DNA from: Nitrospirota bacterium
Lineage (GTDB): Bacteria > Nitrospirota > Nitrospiria > Nitrospirales > UBA8639
Length of the DNA stretch: 9,233 nt
Assembly: GCA_003228495.1 (NCBI GenBank)
Contig: QIDY01000044.1
Coordinates: forward strand, 1 to 9,233
Reading direction: 5' to 3'
Part shown: positions 1-5,987 of the stretch, in pieces
Position numbering within the stretch: position 1 is the first letter of the stretch
How the letters are laid out: every line of letters begins with the position of its first letter
Made by a program: the position numbers and the translations under genes
Notes under the pieces: generated by a model
What the model was told of the DNA's origin: nothing
Seen by the model: only the letters and a program-made list of their open reading frames with translations
Database searches by the model: none

Positions 1-2
1 TG

Positions 3-428
3 TGTGGTCTCATCTTTCTCTTCAACCTGGGGTGCGCGTCAGACAAACCTGCTCCGTTGATGGGGCTTGATCCTCCTTCCAATACCAATACTCGAGTGCA
101 GGCGTTCTTTACAGAAGGGAATCGATTGTTTCGTGAAGGGCGATGGGAAGGAGCCAGACAGCAATTTCAGGCTGCGGTCCAGGCACAACCCGATTTGGCT
201 GAAGCGCATTACAACTTGGCATTAGCCATGAATCATATGGGGGATCAAGCAGGAGCAAAGCCCCATTTTATTAAAGCTGCCAATCTTGCCCCTGGGCATA
301 GAGTCATTTGGAATTCTCCTCCTCTTCGACGCTATGGCAATGTTCCTGATGCCCCTGTCGAAGCCTCGTCCACTCCTGTGCTGCCAGGAATTGGAGGAGG
401 TGGTGGTGGGCCGGGAGGAGGATTTTAG
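3..428 (+). CDS. TPR-repeat lipoprotein, 5'-truncated by the window edge
   Basis: The reading frame is open to the left edge, so the true start lies outside the window. The TTG at 57 and ATG at 60 are internal codons. The first residues visible (from position 3) are a hydrophobic run ending in NLGC followed by polar ASDKP. This looks like the end of a type II signal peptide with an imperfect lipobox, so the mature protein would start at that Cys and sit lipid-anchored in the envelope. About two TPR units follow (positions roughly 96-300, with the Y-N-L-A-L-A and A-x-x-H-F/A-x-x-A-P patterns), which usually mediate protein-protein contact. The C-terminus is a short Pro/Ala linker and a glycine-rich tail ending GGGF. 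The gene converges on lgt with a 33-nt gap. Partner and process are unknown. TPR assignment is fairly safe; the lipoprotein call is inference. Confidence 0.75.
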   Translation, partial: CGLIFLFNLGCASDKPAPLMGLDPPSNTNTRVQAFFTEGNRLFREGRWEGARQQFQAAVQAQPDLAEAHYNLALAMNHMGDQAGAKPHFIKAANLAPGHRVIWNSPPLRRYGNVPDAPVEASSTPVLPGIGGGGGGPGGGF

Positions 429-461
429 CGTAGCCAATAGCAATTGAGGAAATTCAATGGT

Positions 462-1277
462 TCAAGAGGAAGAGACATTGAAGCGTCGATATCCTCGAAT
501 AATCATGAACGTGCCGAGGGCGATCATGGGGATGCAGAGGAGTTGTCCCATGGTGACCCATTGAAAGATGAATCCTAAATGACTGTCGGGTTCACGGAAA
601 AACTCGACGAAAAATCTGGCGACGCCATAGCCGCTAATGAAGGTCCAAAATATCGTTCCCGGTGGCGTGGTCCATCGATTTATGATCATTAGCAGAAGGA
701 AGAGAGCAATGCCTTCCAGTCCGGCTTCATAGAGTTGGGAGGGATGCCGGCATTCAGGCCCACCCTGTGGGAAGACCATACACCACTCCACATCGGTGGC
801 TCTCCCAAATAATTCGCCATTGATAAAGTTTCCCATTCGTCCAAAGCCTAGACCAATTGGAGCCGCTCCTGCCGCCAAATCGGCAATGGAAGCCATGCGT
901 AAGCCGCGTTTTTTGCAAAACATTACAAGGGCCACGCAGACTCCAAGCAACCCCCCATGGAATGACATTCCCCCTTCCCACACTGCAAACACTTTGAGGG
1001 GATTGTCAAAATAAAACGGCAAGTTATAAAACAGGACGTATCCTAATCGTCCGCCGATAAAGACACCAAAGGCCGCAAACACAATTAAATCGGACAGTGT
1101 TTGGGGTGAAAGTGCGATCTGTTTTTTAGCCGCTCTGGTCTTTATGAGCCAATAGGCCCCACCTAAGCCCAACAGATACATCAGGCCGTACCACCGGAAT
1201 GCCAGAGGGCCAATACTAAAAAAGACTGGATCGATATTAGGGAACGGGAGTTGTGCAAGGCTAGGGAGAAAGTTCAT
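462..1277 (-). CDS. lgt: Prolipoprotein diacylglyceryl transferase
   Basis: Lgt is the inner-membrane enzyme that transfers diacylglycerol from phosphatidylglycerol to the lipobox cysteine of prolipoproteins, the first step of lipoprotein maturation. The 271-residue protein has the family length and a multi-helix membrane profile. The N-terminal DPVFFSIGPLAFRWYG stretch (residues 16-31) is typical. H107 lies in GGMSFHGG, the Lgt signature GRMGNFINGELFGR is at 146-159 (R147 and N150 match the E. coli functional residues R143 and N146), and R221 with E225 in ARFFVEFFREPD corresponds to the E. coli R239/E243 region. The ATG start is fixed by an in-frame TGA 15 nt upstream; no clear Shine-Dalgarno is visible. 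The gene appears to stand alone, convergent with the TPR lipoprotein gene. All key residues are present. Confidence 0.97.
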   Translation of the reverse strand: MNFLPSLAQLPFPNIDPVFFSIGPLAFRWYGLMYLLGLGGAYWLIKTRAAKKQIALSPQTLSDLIVFAAFGVFIGGRLGYVLFYNLPFYFDNPLKVFAVWEGGMSFHGGLLGVCVALVMFCKKRGLRMASIADLAAGAAPIGLGFGRMGNFINGELFGRATDVEWCMVFPQGGPECRHPSQLYEAGLEGIALFLLLMIINRWTTPPGTIFWTFISGYGVARFFVEFFREPDSHLGFIFQWVTMGQLLCIPMIALGTFMIIRGYRRFNVSSS

Positions 1278-1306
1278 GAGATATATTAATCAGCTAGGCT
1301 AAGAAG

Positions 1307-1334
1307 ATTATAGAAACGAAGGAATGTCGTTAAA
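1307..1334 (-). promoter_or_regulatory. Candidate sigma-70 promoter for lgt
   Basis: On the minus strand a perfect TATAAT (plus-strand 1307-1312) lies 29 nt upstream of the lgt ATG. The -35 position with a 16-nt spacer reads TTTAAC (1329-1334), a poor match to TTGACA. A second TATAAT on the same strand lies at 1371-1376, also without a good -35. Placement fits a short 5' UTR of about 20 nt, consistent with the absence of a strong ribosome binding site. Sequence-only call. Confidence 0.35.
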
Positions 1335-1419
1335 AATGATTTGTGGAACGGAATGGGGTTGCCTTACACTATTATATAGGAGCCTGTCCGAGATTAGACG
1401 AATTCTTCAAAAGTAGTGA

Positions 1420-1545
1420 GTAACTACTCAGGTAATTAGGCTGAAGACTGAAGGCTAATACTCATAATACCAGAAATGTTGGATGATGACGCATGGTTAG
1501 CTCCGAAAAGCCTTCGGCCTTCAGTCTATTCACCTGAGTAGTTAC
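1420..1545 (-). repeat. 126-bp palindromic dispersed repeat, copy A
   Basis: The element begins GTAACTACTCAGGT (1420-1433) and ends with its exact reverse complement ACCTGAGTAGTTAC (1532-1545), a perfect 14-bp terminal inverted repeat. The symmetry continues imperfectly inward: 1440-1456 (GCTGAAGACTGAAGGCT) pairs with 1509-1525, and the central 50 bp is not palindromic. Its reverse complement aligns end to end with 7504-7630 (copy B): by hand 36/40 identical in the first arm and 31/35 in the last, with weaker but visible identity in the core. It has no coding capacity and no obvious target-site duplication. It is most likely a non-autonomous mobile element (MITE- or REP-like). The minus strand is given because that orientation matches copy B. 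Confidence 0.85.
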
Positions 1546-1554
1546 AGAAGTGAG

Positions 1555-1640
1555 AAGTAAAAAGTGAGGAGTGAGAAGCCAGAGAGAAGAAAAGGCAAGT
1601 CCATTTTTTCACTCCTTAATTCCTCACTTTGCACTTTTAT
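1555..1640. repeat. Second inverted repeat, purine/pyrimidine asymmetric
   Basis: Directly after copy A lies a purine-rich stretch with repeated AAGTGAG/GAGTGAG units. AAAGTGAGGA (1561-1570) pairs perfectly with TCCTCACTTT (1621-1630), and GTGA (1571-1574) with TCAC (1609-1612), leaving an 8-nt bulge and a loop of about 34 nt. The right side is the pyrimidine-rich complement. It may be a hairpin, a decayed second repeat family, or the trace of slippage between GTGAG units. It ends about 90 bp before the activator start. Confidence 0.55.
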
Positions 1641-1729
1641 TCGCCTCAGATGTTCATAACATAACAACTCGTGAACGAAAAGGTCGAGTTTAGAATGCGA
1701 AGATTTTTTCTTTAAAAGGCGTGAATCTT

Positions 1730-3100
1730 ATGGCAGAAGTGGAATCCGTATCCCGTTCCAGGGGAGCAGAAACGATTTTGGACTGTATTAGTGACGGAGT
1801 CATCACCATCGACTTGCAAAAACGTGTGACGTTTTTGAATCGGGCCATGCAAACCATGTTGGGTTATGAGGTGCCAGACTCCGGAATGTTGTTAGCTTGT
1901 GATGTGTTAGTGCAAAGCAATATTTGTTCGAATCAAAATTGTGTTTTGGAGCGGGCGCTTCGGGGCGAGCGGGTTTCGAATTTTGAAGCCATGGTTCGTC
2001 GTCGAGATGGAAAACAGATGCCCGTGAGTATCAATACAGACTTCTTATTGGACAAAGAGGGAAAGCTAGTTGGGTTAATTGAGGTCATCCGGGATATTTC
2101 CCTTGTTCGAGAACTCTGTGCCAAAACTGCGGAGGTTTCAGAGCTTAAACAGCGTTTGGGTGAGCAAGTCCAATTCGATCATATTGTAGGCCGTAGTCCT
2201 CTCATGCAGAACATTTTTGCCAAGCTTCCGGCCATTGCTGCATCGAAGTCCTCGGCTTTGATTACGGGCGAGAGTGGGACAGGGAAGGAACTAATTGCCT
2301 ATGCCTTGCATGCACAGAGTCCGCGGAGGCAGGCGCCCTTTGTTGTGGTGAATGTGTCGAGTTTGTCGGAAGGCGTGTTAGAGAGCGAATTGTTTGGTCA
2401 TGTGAAAGGGGCTTTCACGAATGCGTATGTCGACAAACTAGGGCGGTTTGAATTCGCAAATGGGGGAACAATTTTTCTTGATGAAATTGGCGAGTTGAGT
2501 TTGTCGACACAGATAAAATTGTTGGGAGTCCTCGAACGGGGACGGTTTGAACGGGTTGGATCAAATGATACGATAAGTGTGGATGTGAGGATTGTGGCCG
2601 CGACGAATCGAAATCTGGAAGATGCCGTTCGGGAAGGCCGCTTCCGGGAGGATTTGTACTATCGGATTCGTGTCATACCCATCGTGCTGCCCCCCCTTCG
2701 GGAGCGATCTGAAGATATTCCATTACTCCTTAACCATTATCGAGAGAAGTTCAATCGGTCAATGGGTAAGCAAATCGCTAGACTTTCTCCTGAATCTTTG
2801 ATGGCCCTTGAACAGTATCCCTTTCCCGGGAATATCCGCGAACTGCAAAATATGATGGAGCATGCTTTTGTCTGCTGTGAGGAAGATACCATTCAATTTG
2901 AGCATCTTCCTGCCGATTTGCAACGACATTACCGGGAACATCGGGAATGGACCGACACGGAATCCCTACAAGCGATTGAACGGCAAGCCATCTGTCGAGC
3001 TCTGGATAAATCCGGCTGGCATTTCAAAGAGGCCTCTCAGCAGTTAGGGATTGGTCGCTCCACCTTGTGGCGAAAAGTTAGACAATTTGGCATAAAGTGA
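1730..3100 (+). CDS. Sigma-54-dependent activator, PAS-AAA+-Fis type
   Basis: This is a bacterial enhancer-binding protein that uses ATP hydrolysis to remodel sigma-54 RNA polymerase. Residues are counted from the GTG at 1721. A PAS domain covers about 15-130, with three cysteines C60, C69 and C74. The AAA+ domain (about 152-385) has Walker A GESGTGKE (183-190), the sigma-54 contact loop GAFTNA (230-235, usually GAFTGA), Walker B FLDE (D254, E255), sensor I N296 in AATN, and likely arginine fingers R309 and R315. A Fis-type helix-turn-helix ends the protein (about 415-459). There is no receiver domain, so control is probably by PAS ligand or redox state rather than phosphorylation. I prefer ATG 1730 because AAGG at 1716-1719 is 10 nt from it but only 1 nt from the GTG at 1721. 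It converges on the lipid-type operon with a 15-nt gap. Its target genes are unknown. Confidence 0.93.
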   Translation: MAEVESVSRSRGAETILDCISDGVITIDLQKRVTFLNRAMQTMLGYEVPDSGMLLACDVLVQSNICSNQNCVLERALRGERVSNFEAMVRRRDGKQMPVSINTDFLLDKEGKLVGLIEVIRDISLVRELCAKTAEVSELKQRLGEQVQFDHIVGRSPLMQNIFAKLPAIAASKSSALITGESGTGKELIAYALHAQSPRRQAPFVVVNVSSLSEGVLESELFGHVKGAFTNAYVDKLGRFEFANGGTIFLDEIGELSLSTQIKLLGVLERGRFERVGSNDTISVDVRIVAATNRNLEDAVREGRFREDLYYRIRVIPIVLPPLRERSEDIPLLLNHYREKFNRSMGKQIARLSPESLMALEQYPFPGNIRELQNMMEHAFVCCEEDTIQFEHLPADLQRHYREHREWTDTESLQAIERQAICRALDKSGWHFKEASQQLGIGRSTLWRKVRQFGIK

Positions 3101-3115
3101 TTCCATCTAAACGCC

Positions 3116-3823
3116 TCATATATTTAGGTCATGATCCTCTACACTCGGGACTTTCTCCCGTTCTTTGAGCCATTGCCGGCCTCCAACCGCAAATGAATAT
3201 AAGTAGGTGGTGATGAAGGCCGCGGCTATGAGTGGCGCTACGGCAGGTATGAGCCATGCCGTCACCAGTGCCACGTTCACAAGAAACGTGGCCGTAGCGG
3301 TCTTTGCCAGTCCTCGAATTAGGAAAGGTAAATTGAATGGTATGCTCATCGTTACTGAATGCAAAAGAAATATCAGAACCAGATAAAGCCCAGAGTCAAC
3401 ATCATATATTTGGGTTAATAGGAGGATGAACAGCATGTGGCGCATTAGTTCATTGGTGGGGGACCCCCCGCCAGTCGCCACATCCGGATTGACCCGAGAC
3501 GTTGCCCGAAGAATGATCGAAGCCGCAGCGATCATGCTCACCATCAAAACCAGTCCGCTGAAATGTGCGCCTACCGCCATGACCAAAACCCCATGGGCAA
3601 CGGCATCACAGACATTATCAAGATCGGCACCAAACCGGCTGCGGATATGTAATTTGGCTGCCAGAATGCCGTCCAGGTCGTCCATCACATTATTGAAAAT
3701 GATCAACGGGATCACATAACGATACCCATCTTCCAGGAAAAGTAGCGCCAGGGGCAGCACGCCGAGAATCGATACGACATTTGCCAGGTTCCGATAGAGA
3801 AAGTTTCCTCGAGGTTTTTCCAT
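3116..3823 (-). CDS. CDP-alcohol phosphatidyltransferase family membrane protein
   Basis: Members of this family move a phospho-group between a CDP-linked donor and an alcohol, releasing CMP, in membrane lipid synthesis. The 235-residue protein has several hydrophobic segments and a cytoplasm-facing catalytic motif at residues 48-73: D48-x2-D51-G52-x2-A55, then G65-x3-D69-x3-D73. All four metal-binding aspartates are in register. The usual Arg after the Ala is replaced by A56, with K57 next to it. It is the last gene of a three-gene operon, 17 nt after the methyltransferase stop. The upstream nucleotidyltransferase suggests the donor is a CDP-linked small head group (choline-, ethanolamine- or aminoethylphosphonate-like) rather than CDP-diacylglycerol, but the motif alone cannot decide between PgsA/PssA-like and CPT/EPT-like use. 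The family call is firm; the substrate is inferred. Confidence 0.85.
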   Translation of the reverse strand: MEKPRGNFLYRNLANVVSILGVLPLALLFLEDGYRYVIPLIIFNNVMDDLDGILAAKLHIRSRFGADLDNVCDAVAHGVLVMAVGAHFSGLVLMVSMIAAASIILRATSRVNPDVATGGGSPTNELMRHMLFILLLTQIYDVDSGLYLVLIFLLHSVTMSIPFNLPFLIRGLAKTATATFLVNVALVTAWLIPAVAPLIAAAFITTYLYSFAVGGRQWLKEREKVPSVEDHDLNI

Positions 3824-3840
3824 TTGTGTATTTTTACCCT

Positions 3841-4662
3841 TTACTCATGAACAATTGGTCCAGTTCTGAGCACAAAGAAGTGATTTTCCAGGCATGGAAA
3901 CGGAATCCCGAGGACCTGAGGGAGACGCGTGATCCAGGGGGTCCCTAAACGCATGCCCCAATAGGTCAGGCGACCTACGATTTCGAGAGCTTGTAACGGT
4001 TCGGGGACGACCTGCTTCCATTTTTCGATCAGTTCACATCCCATTTGCGTGAGAACATAGGGCTCATTTCTTTCAATGTGTTGGAGTGTCAATCCGCTTT
4101 GTTTGAAGATGCGTGTGTAGTCCGACACAGAACGATACACAACGGAATAGTTGCCATTGCGCGTCACCGTCTCATTCCGAACCGTTGACTCGCGACAGAG
4201 TATAGTCCCATTCGGCTCAAGGCACGGGATCAGCTTTTGCAGTAATGTTTTCATGTCATGTTCGTCGAGGTACATGAGCAGACCACCGAAGAAGATCAGG
4301 CTATAGGGGCCCCCGGGTTCGAACGACAGAACATCACCATGTATAGTATGGATGTTGGAATACGGAGCACATTGGGTCTTTAGCGCTTGGTAGAGTGTCT
4401 GGCTACCTTCGACCGCGATCACTTGGGAGAATTGGCTGGCGAACTCCTCGGCCCAATACCCGACACCACTACCGAGGTCCAGGGCCGTTCCATTGCGCTT
4501 TTTGTCGCGAAGTAGGCGCCGGACGGTTCTGGCCTCTCCACGGAAACGAAAATCTCCGGCACTCACCGGGAAGCCGAAGTCGTCCATCATGTACGGACCG
4601 AGGATTGAGGATTTGACGTTCTCCCAATACCGGGTGACTGAGGCGTGATCGATCTCAGGCAA
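3841..4662 (-). CDS. Class I SAM-dependent methyltransferase, possibly phospho-base N-methyltransferase
   Basis: The 273-residue soluble protein has a Rossmann-type SAM fold: motif I LDLGSGVGYW at 61-70, acidic E85 at the end of the next strand (VIAVEGS), D110 in HGDVLSF, and LIFFGGLLMYLDEHD at 122-136. After the central sheet it has CREST (156-160) and, about 16 residues on, VVYRS..DY. This is reminiscent of the RES and YR segments of phosphoethanolamine N-methyltransferases; that likeness is from memory and needs a profile search. A C-terminal region of about 80 residues has no recognised domain. The start is TTG, overlapping the upstream gene's stop by 8 nt (TTGCCTGA), so translation is probably coupled; the next candidates are ATGs at residues 25-26, without a Shine-Dalgarno. 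In the operon it would methylate the head group before or after CTP activation. Family firm, substrate inferred. Confidence 0.8.
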   Translation of the reverse strand: MPEIDHASVTRYWENVKSSILGPYMMDDFGFPVSAGDFRFRGEARTVRRLLRDKKRNGTALDLGSGVGYWAEEFASQFSQVIAVEGSQTLYQALKTQCAPYSNIHTIHGDVLSFEPGGPYSLIFFGGLLMYLDEHDMKTLLQKLIPCLEPNGTILCRESTVRNETVTRNGNYSVVYRSVSDYTRIFKQSGLTLQHIERNEPYVLTQMGCELIEKWKQVVPEPLQALEIVGRLTYWGMRLGTPWITRLPQVLGIPFPCLENHFFVLRTGPIVHE

Positions 4663-5467
4663 GATTCGCCGCCGGGTCGATGTCCATCAGTGAGCGGCGG
4701 ACAATGGAACGGGATCGAGTAAACAGCATCTCTGCCTCGAGCAGATCTGCCAAGGTATCAATCTCATACCATCGGTTGGCATCGAAGAAGACTGCGTCGA
4801 AAGAGAGTGTCTTTTCAGCGACCATCTCGGAAAAAACCACCTCGTAATACTCCCCGAGCATGCCTTCCAAGATATAGCGGTGTAATCGTTTCTCAATCTT
4901 GTTCCATGAAGGAAGGGAGAGGCTGTAGAGATTGACCGATTTGTAATGACGTGCATCATCATATATGTCGCCACCACGGTGAAAAGCCTTCACACGTCCT
5001 TGTGACCCAAGCACTACTGTCGTGCCATTCATCCAGGGAAGAATCCTGGAAATCGCCATCTTATCAGGTTGGAGCATGTCATCCAGCATGCAAGCTTCAA
5101 AAACCAGATCACTTTCTATCAGTAAAAAAGGCTCATGGATCTGCTGCCTGGCCAGCCAGAGAGAGTAGATGTTATTGGTGATCCGGTAGTCTGGATTGAG
5201 GACGTAATCGACCCGCATATCATCCGTGTGTTGTTCCAGAAATTCCTGGATACAATCACCTAAGTACCCAATCACCACGATCAGCCTTCTAAACCCCTGT
5301 ACGCGCAGATTGTTGACCAAGCGTTCGAGAATTGGAATACCTCCAACCTCAGTGAGGCACTTGGGGGAATCCAGGGTCAATGGCTGCAATCGTGTTCCGG
5401 TTCCAGCAGCTAACAGGAGTGCTGTCCTGACCCTCCTTTCTTGAGCGATCTGGCTGGGATTGGCCAT
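4655..5467 (-). CDS. LicC/PntC-like nucleotidyltransferase (probable CTP:phospho-base cytidylyltransferase)
   Basis: The enzyme is expected to join a phosphorylated or phosphonylated base to CMP from CTP, releasing pyrophosphate. With ATG 5467 as start the protein has 270 residues. Visible motifs: nucleotide-binding LAAGTGTR at 19-26, PKCL at 35-38 (K36), TNNIYSLWLA at 97-106, metal-site ESD at 118-120 and WYEID at 233-237. The NNIYSL and WYEIDT segments are those I associate with phosphocholine and 2-aminoethylphosphonate cytidylyltransferases; KSVNLYSLS at 176-184 leans to the latter, from memory. Sugar nucleotidyltransferase is the main alternative. Start: ATG 5467 has only a weak GGATGG upstream, whereas TTG 5515 has AGGAG at a 6-nt spacing and would add 16 residues; the frame reaches TTG 5671 but that has no ribosome site. 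First gene of the operon, overlapping the methyltransferase by 8 nt. Confidence 0.85.
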   Translation of the reverse strand: MANPSQIAQERRVRTALLLAAGTGTRLQPLTLDSPKCLTEVGGIPILERLVNNLRVQGFRRLIVVIGYLGDCIQEFLEQHTDDMRVDYVLNPDYRITNNIYSLWLARQQIHEPFLLIESDLVFEACMLDDMLQPDKMAISRILPWMNGTTVVLGSQGRVKAFHRGGDIYDDARHYKSVNLYSLSLPSWNKIEKRLHRYILEGMLGEYYEVVFSEMVAEKTLSFDAVFFDANRWYEIDTLADLLEAEMLFTRSRSIVRRSLMDIDPAANLA

Positions 5468-5511
5468 ATGTGAGCCATCCCGAGATGGGGGAATGAGTGT
5501 ATGAGAAAAAC

Positions 5512-5569
5512 TCAATTCGTTCTCCTGTCGAGAGCAATCTTGATCGTACTCATTTATGGCGCATCTCCT
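5512..5569 (-). promoter_or_regulatory. Possible coupled leader ORF ahead of the nucleotidyltransferase
   Basis: On the minus strand an AGGAG (5565-5569) is followed 11 nt later by ATG 5553, opening a 13-codon frame (MSTIKIALDRRTN) whose TGA (5514-5512) overlaps the TTG at 5515 in a TTGA junction. A second AGGAG (5522-5526) lies inside the mini-ORF, 6 nt before that TTG. The arrangement is that of a translationally coupled leader, but an ORF this short can arise by chance. Confidence 0.25.
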
Positions 5570-5757
5570 GTTATTCCCATTTAGTGATTTTTTTTGGAAA
5601 ACCCCTATAATTTCTTCTTTGATGTCGTCCTGTACGAATCGGGAATCATTTGGCTGGTTTTGGAATACCAAGGGATTTCCAAATCACCGTCCTTACACGC
5701 CAGAGCGAAAGTTCAGCACGAAGGGTATAGCTGATTCATGCCCCCTTCTACAATCCT

Positions 5758-5782
5758 CCCTTTGGGAAACACCCATAAAGGG
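5758..5782. repeat. Hairpin in the divergent intergenic region
   Basis: CCCTTTGGG (5758-5766) can pair with CCC (5772-5774) and AAAGGG (5777-5782): nine base pairs with a two-base AT bulge and an AAACA loop. No U-run follows on either strand, so it is not a typical terminator. It lies about 290 bp upstream of the nucleotidyltransferase ATG and could be part of a structured leader or an untranslated RNA. Confidence 0.5.
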
Positions 5783-5827
5783 ACTGGGGAAAAAACCGCC
5801 AACGGCATTCTCGCCTTGTCCTGAGAA

Positions 5828-5879
5828 TAAAATAACGGCAATGAAAGAGCGAAGAAATATTCTTCGACTTGTTATTTTA
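5828..5879. repeat. Nested inverted repeat
   Basis: The outer arms TAAAATAAC (5828-5836) and GTTATTTTA (5871-5879) are perfect 9-bp complements. They enclose a second perfect dyad, CGAAGAA-ATA-TTCTTCG (5850-5866). The nested arrangement within 52 nt suggests an RNA fold or a paired protein-binding site; neither can be told from sequence alone. Confidence 0.45.
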
Positions 5880-5987
5880 AAAGAAACATCGCAGGCCTAC
5901 ATAAATTCAAAATTTGAGCTCCCGGTACTTAGGCAGAATACAAGGCTGTTTCATTTTGGAATCATTTGATACGTATTAGTAACCAAA

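Larger units (their letters stand above)
1278..1729. other. Intergenic region between divergent lgt and the sigma-54 activator
   Basis: No convincing gene is present. From left to right it holds the lgt promoter region, a 126-bp palindromic dispersed repeat (1420-1545), a second purine-rich inverted repeat (about 1555-1640), and about 90 bp directly ahead of the activator gene. A TTGCAC at 1629-1634 resembles a -35 box, but no well-spaced -10 follows. No GG-N10-GC sigma-54 site was found here, so there is no sign of autoregulation through sigma-54. Confidence 0.7.

Noticed and set aside
57..428. TPR protein starting at TTG 57 or ATG 60
   Set aside because: The frame is open to the left edge and the upstream codons read as a signal peptide with a lipobox-like Cys, so the start is outside the window.
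1420..1640. CRISPR array or tandem repeat array
   Set aside because: The repeats are inverted pairs rather than regularly spaced direct repeats, and no cas genes are present.
3101..3125. Bidirectional terminator between the activator and the lipid-type operon
   Set aside because: Only a weak 5-bp CTAAA/TTTAG pairing with a long loop and no T-run is visible in this short convergent gap.
5349..5537. 62-codon minus-strand ORF near the nucleotidyltransferase start
   Set aside because: Out of frame with the nucleotidyltransferase and overlapping its conserved N-terminal motifs.
5468..5671. N-terminal extension of the nucleotidyltransferase to TTG 5671
   Set aside because: No Shine-Dalgarno before 5671, and the extra 68 residues resemble no domain. 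ATG 5467 or TTG 5515 are better starts.
5556..5969. 137-codon plus-strand ORF in the divergent intergenic region
   Set aside because: No ribosome binding site ahead of the ATG, no recognisable domain, odd composition, and it overlaps the upstream region and hairpins of the minus-strand operon. Probably chance.
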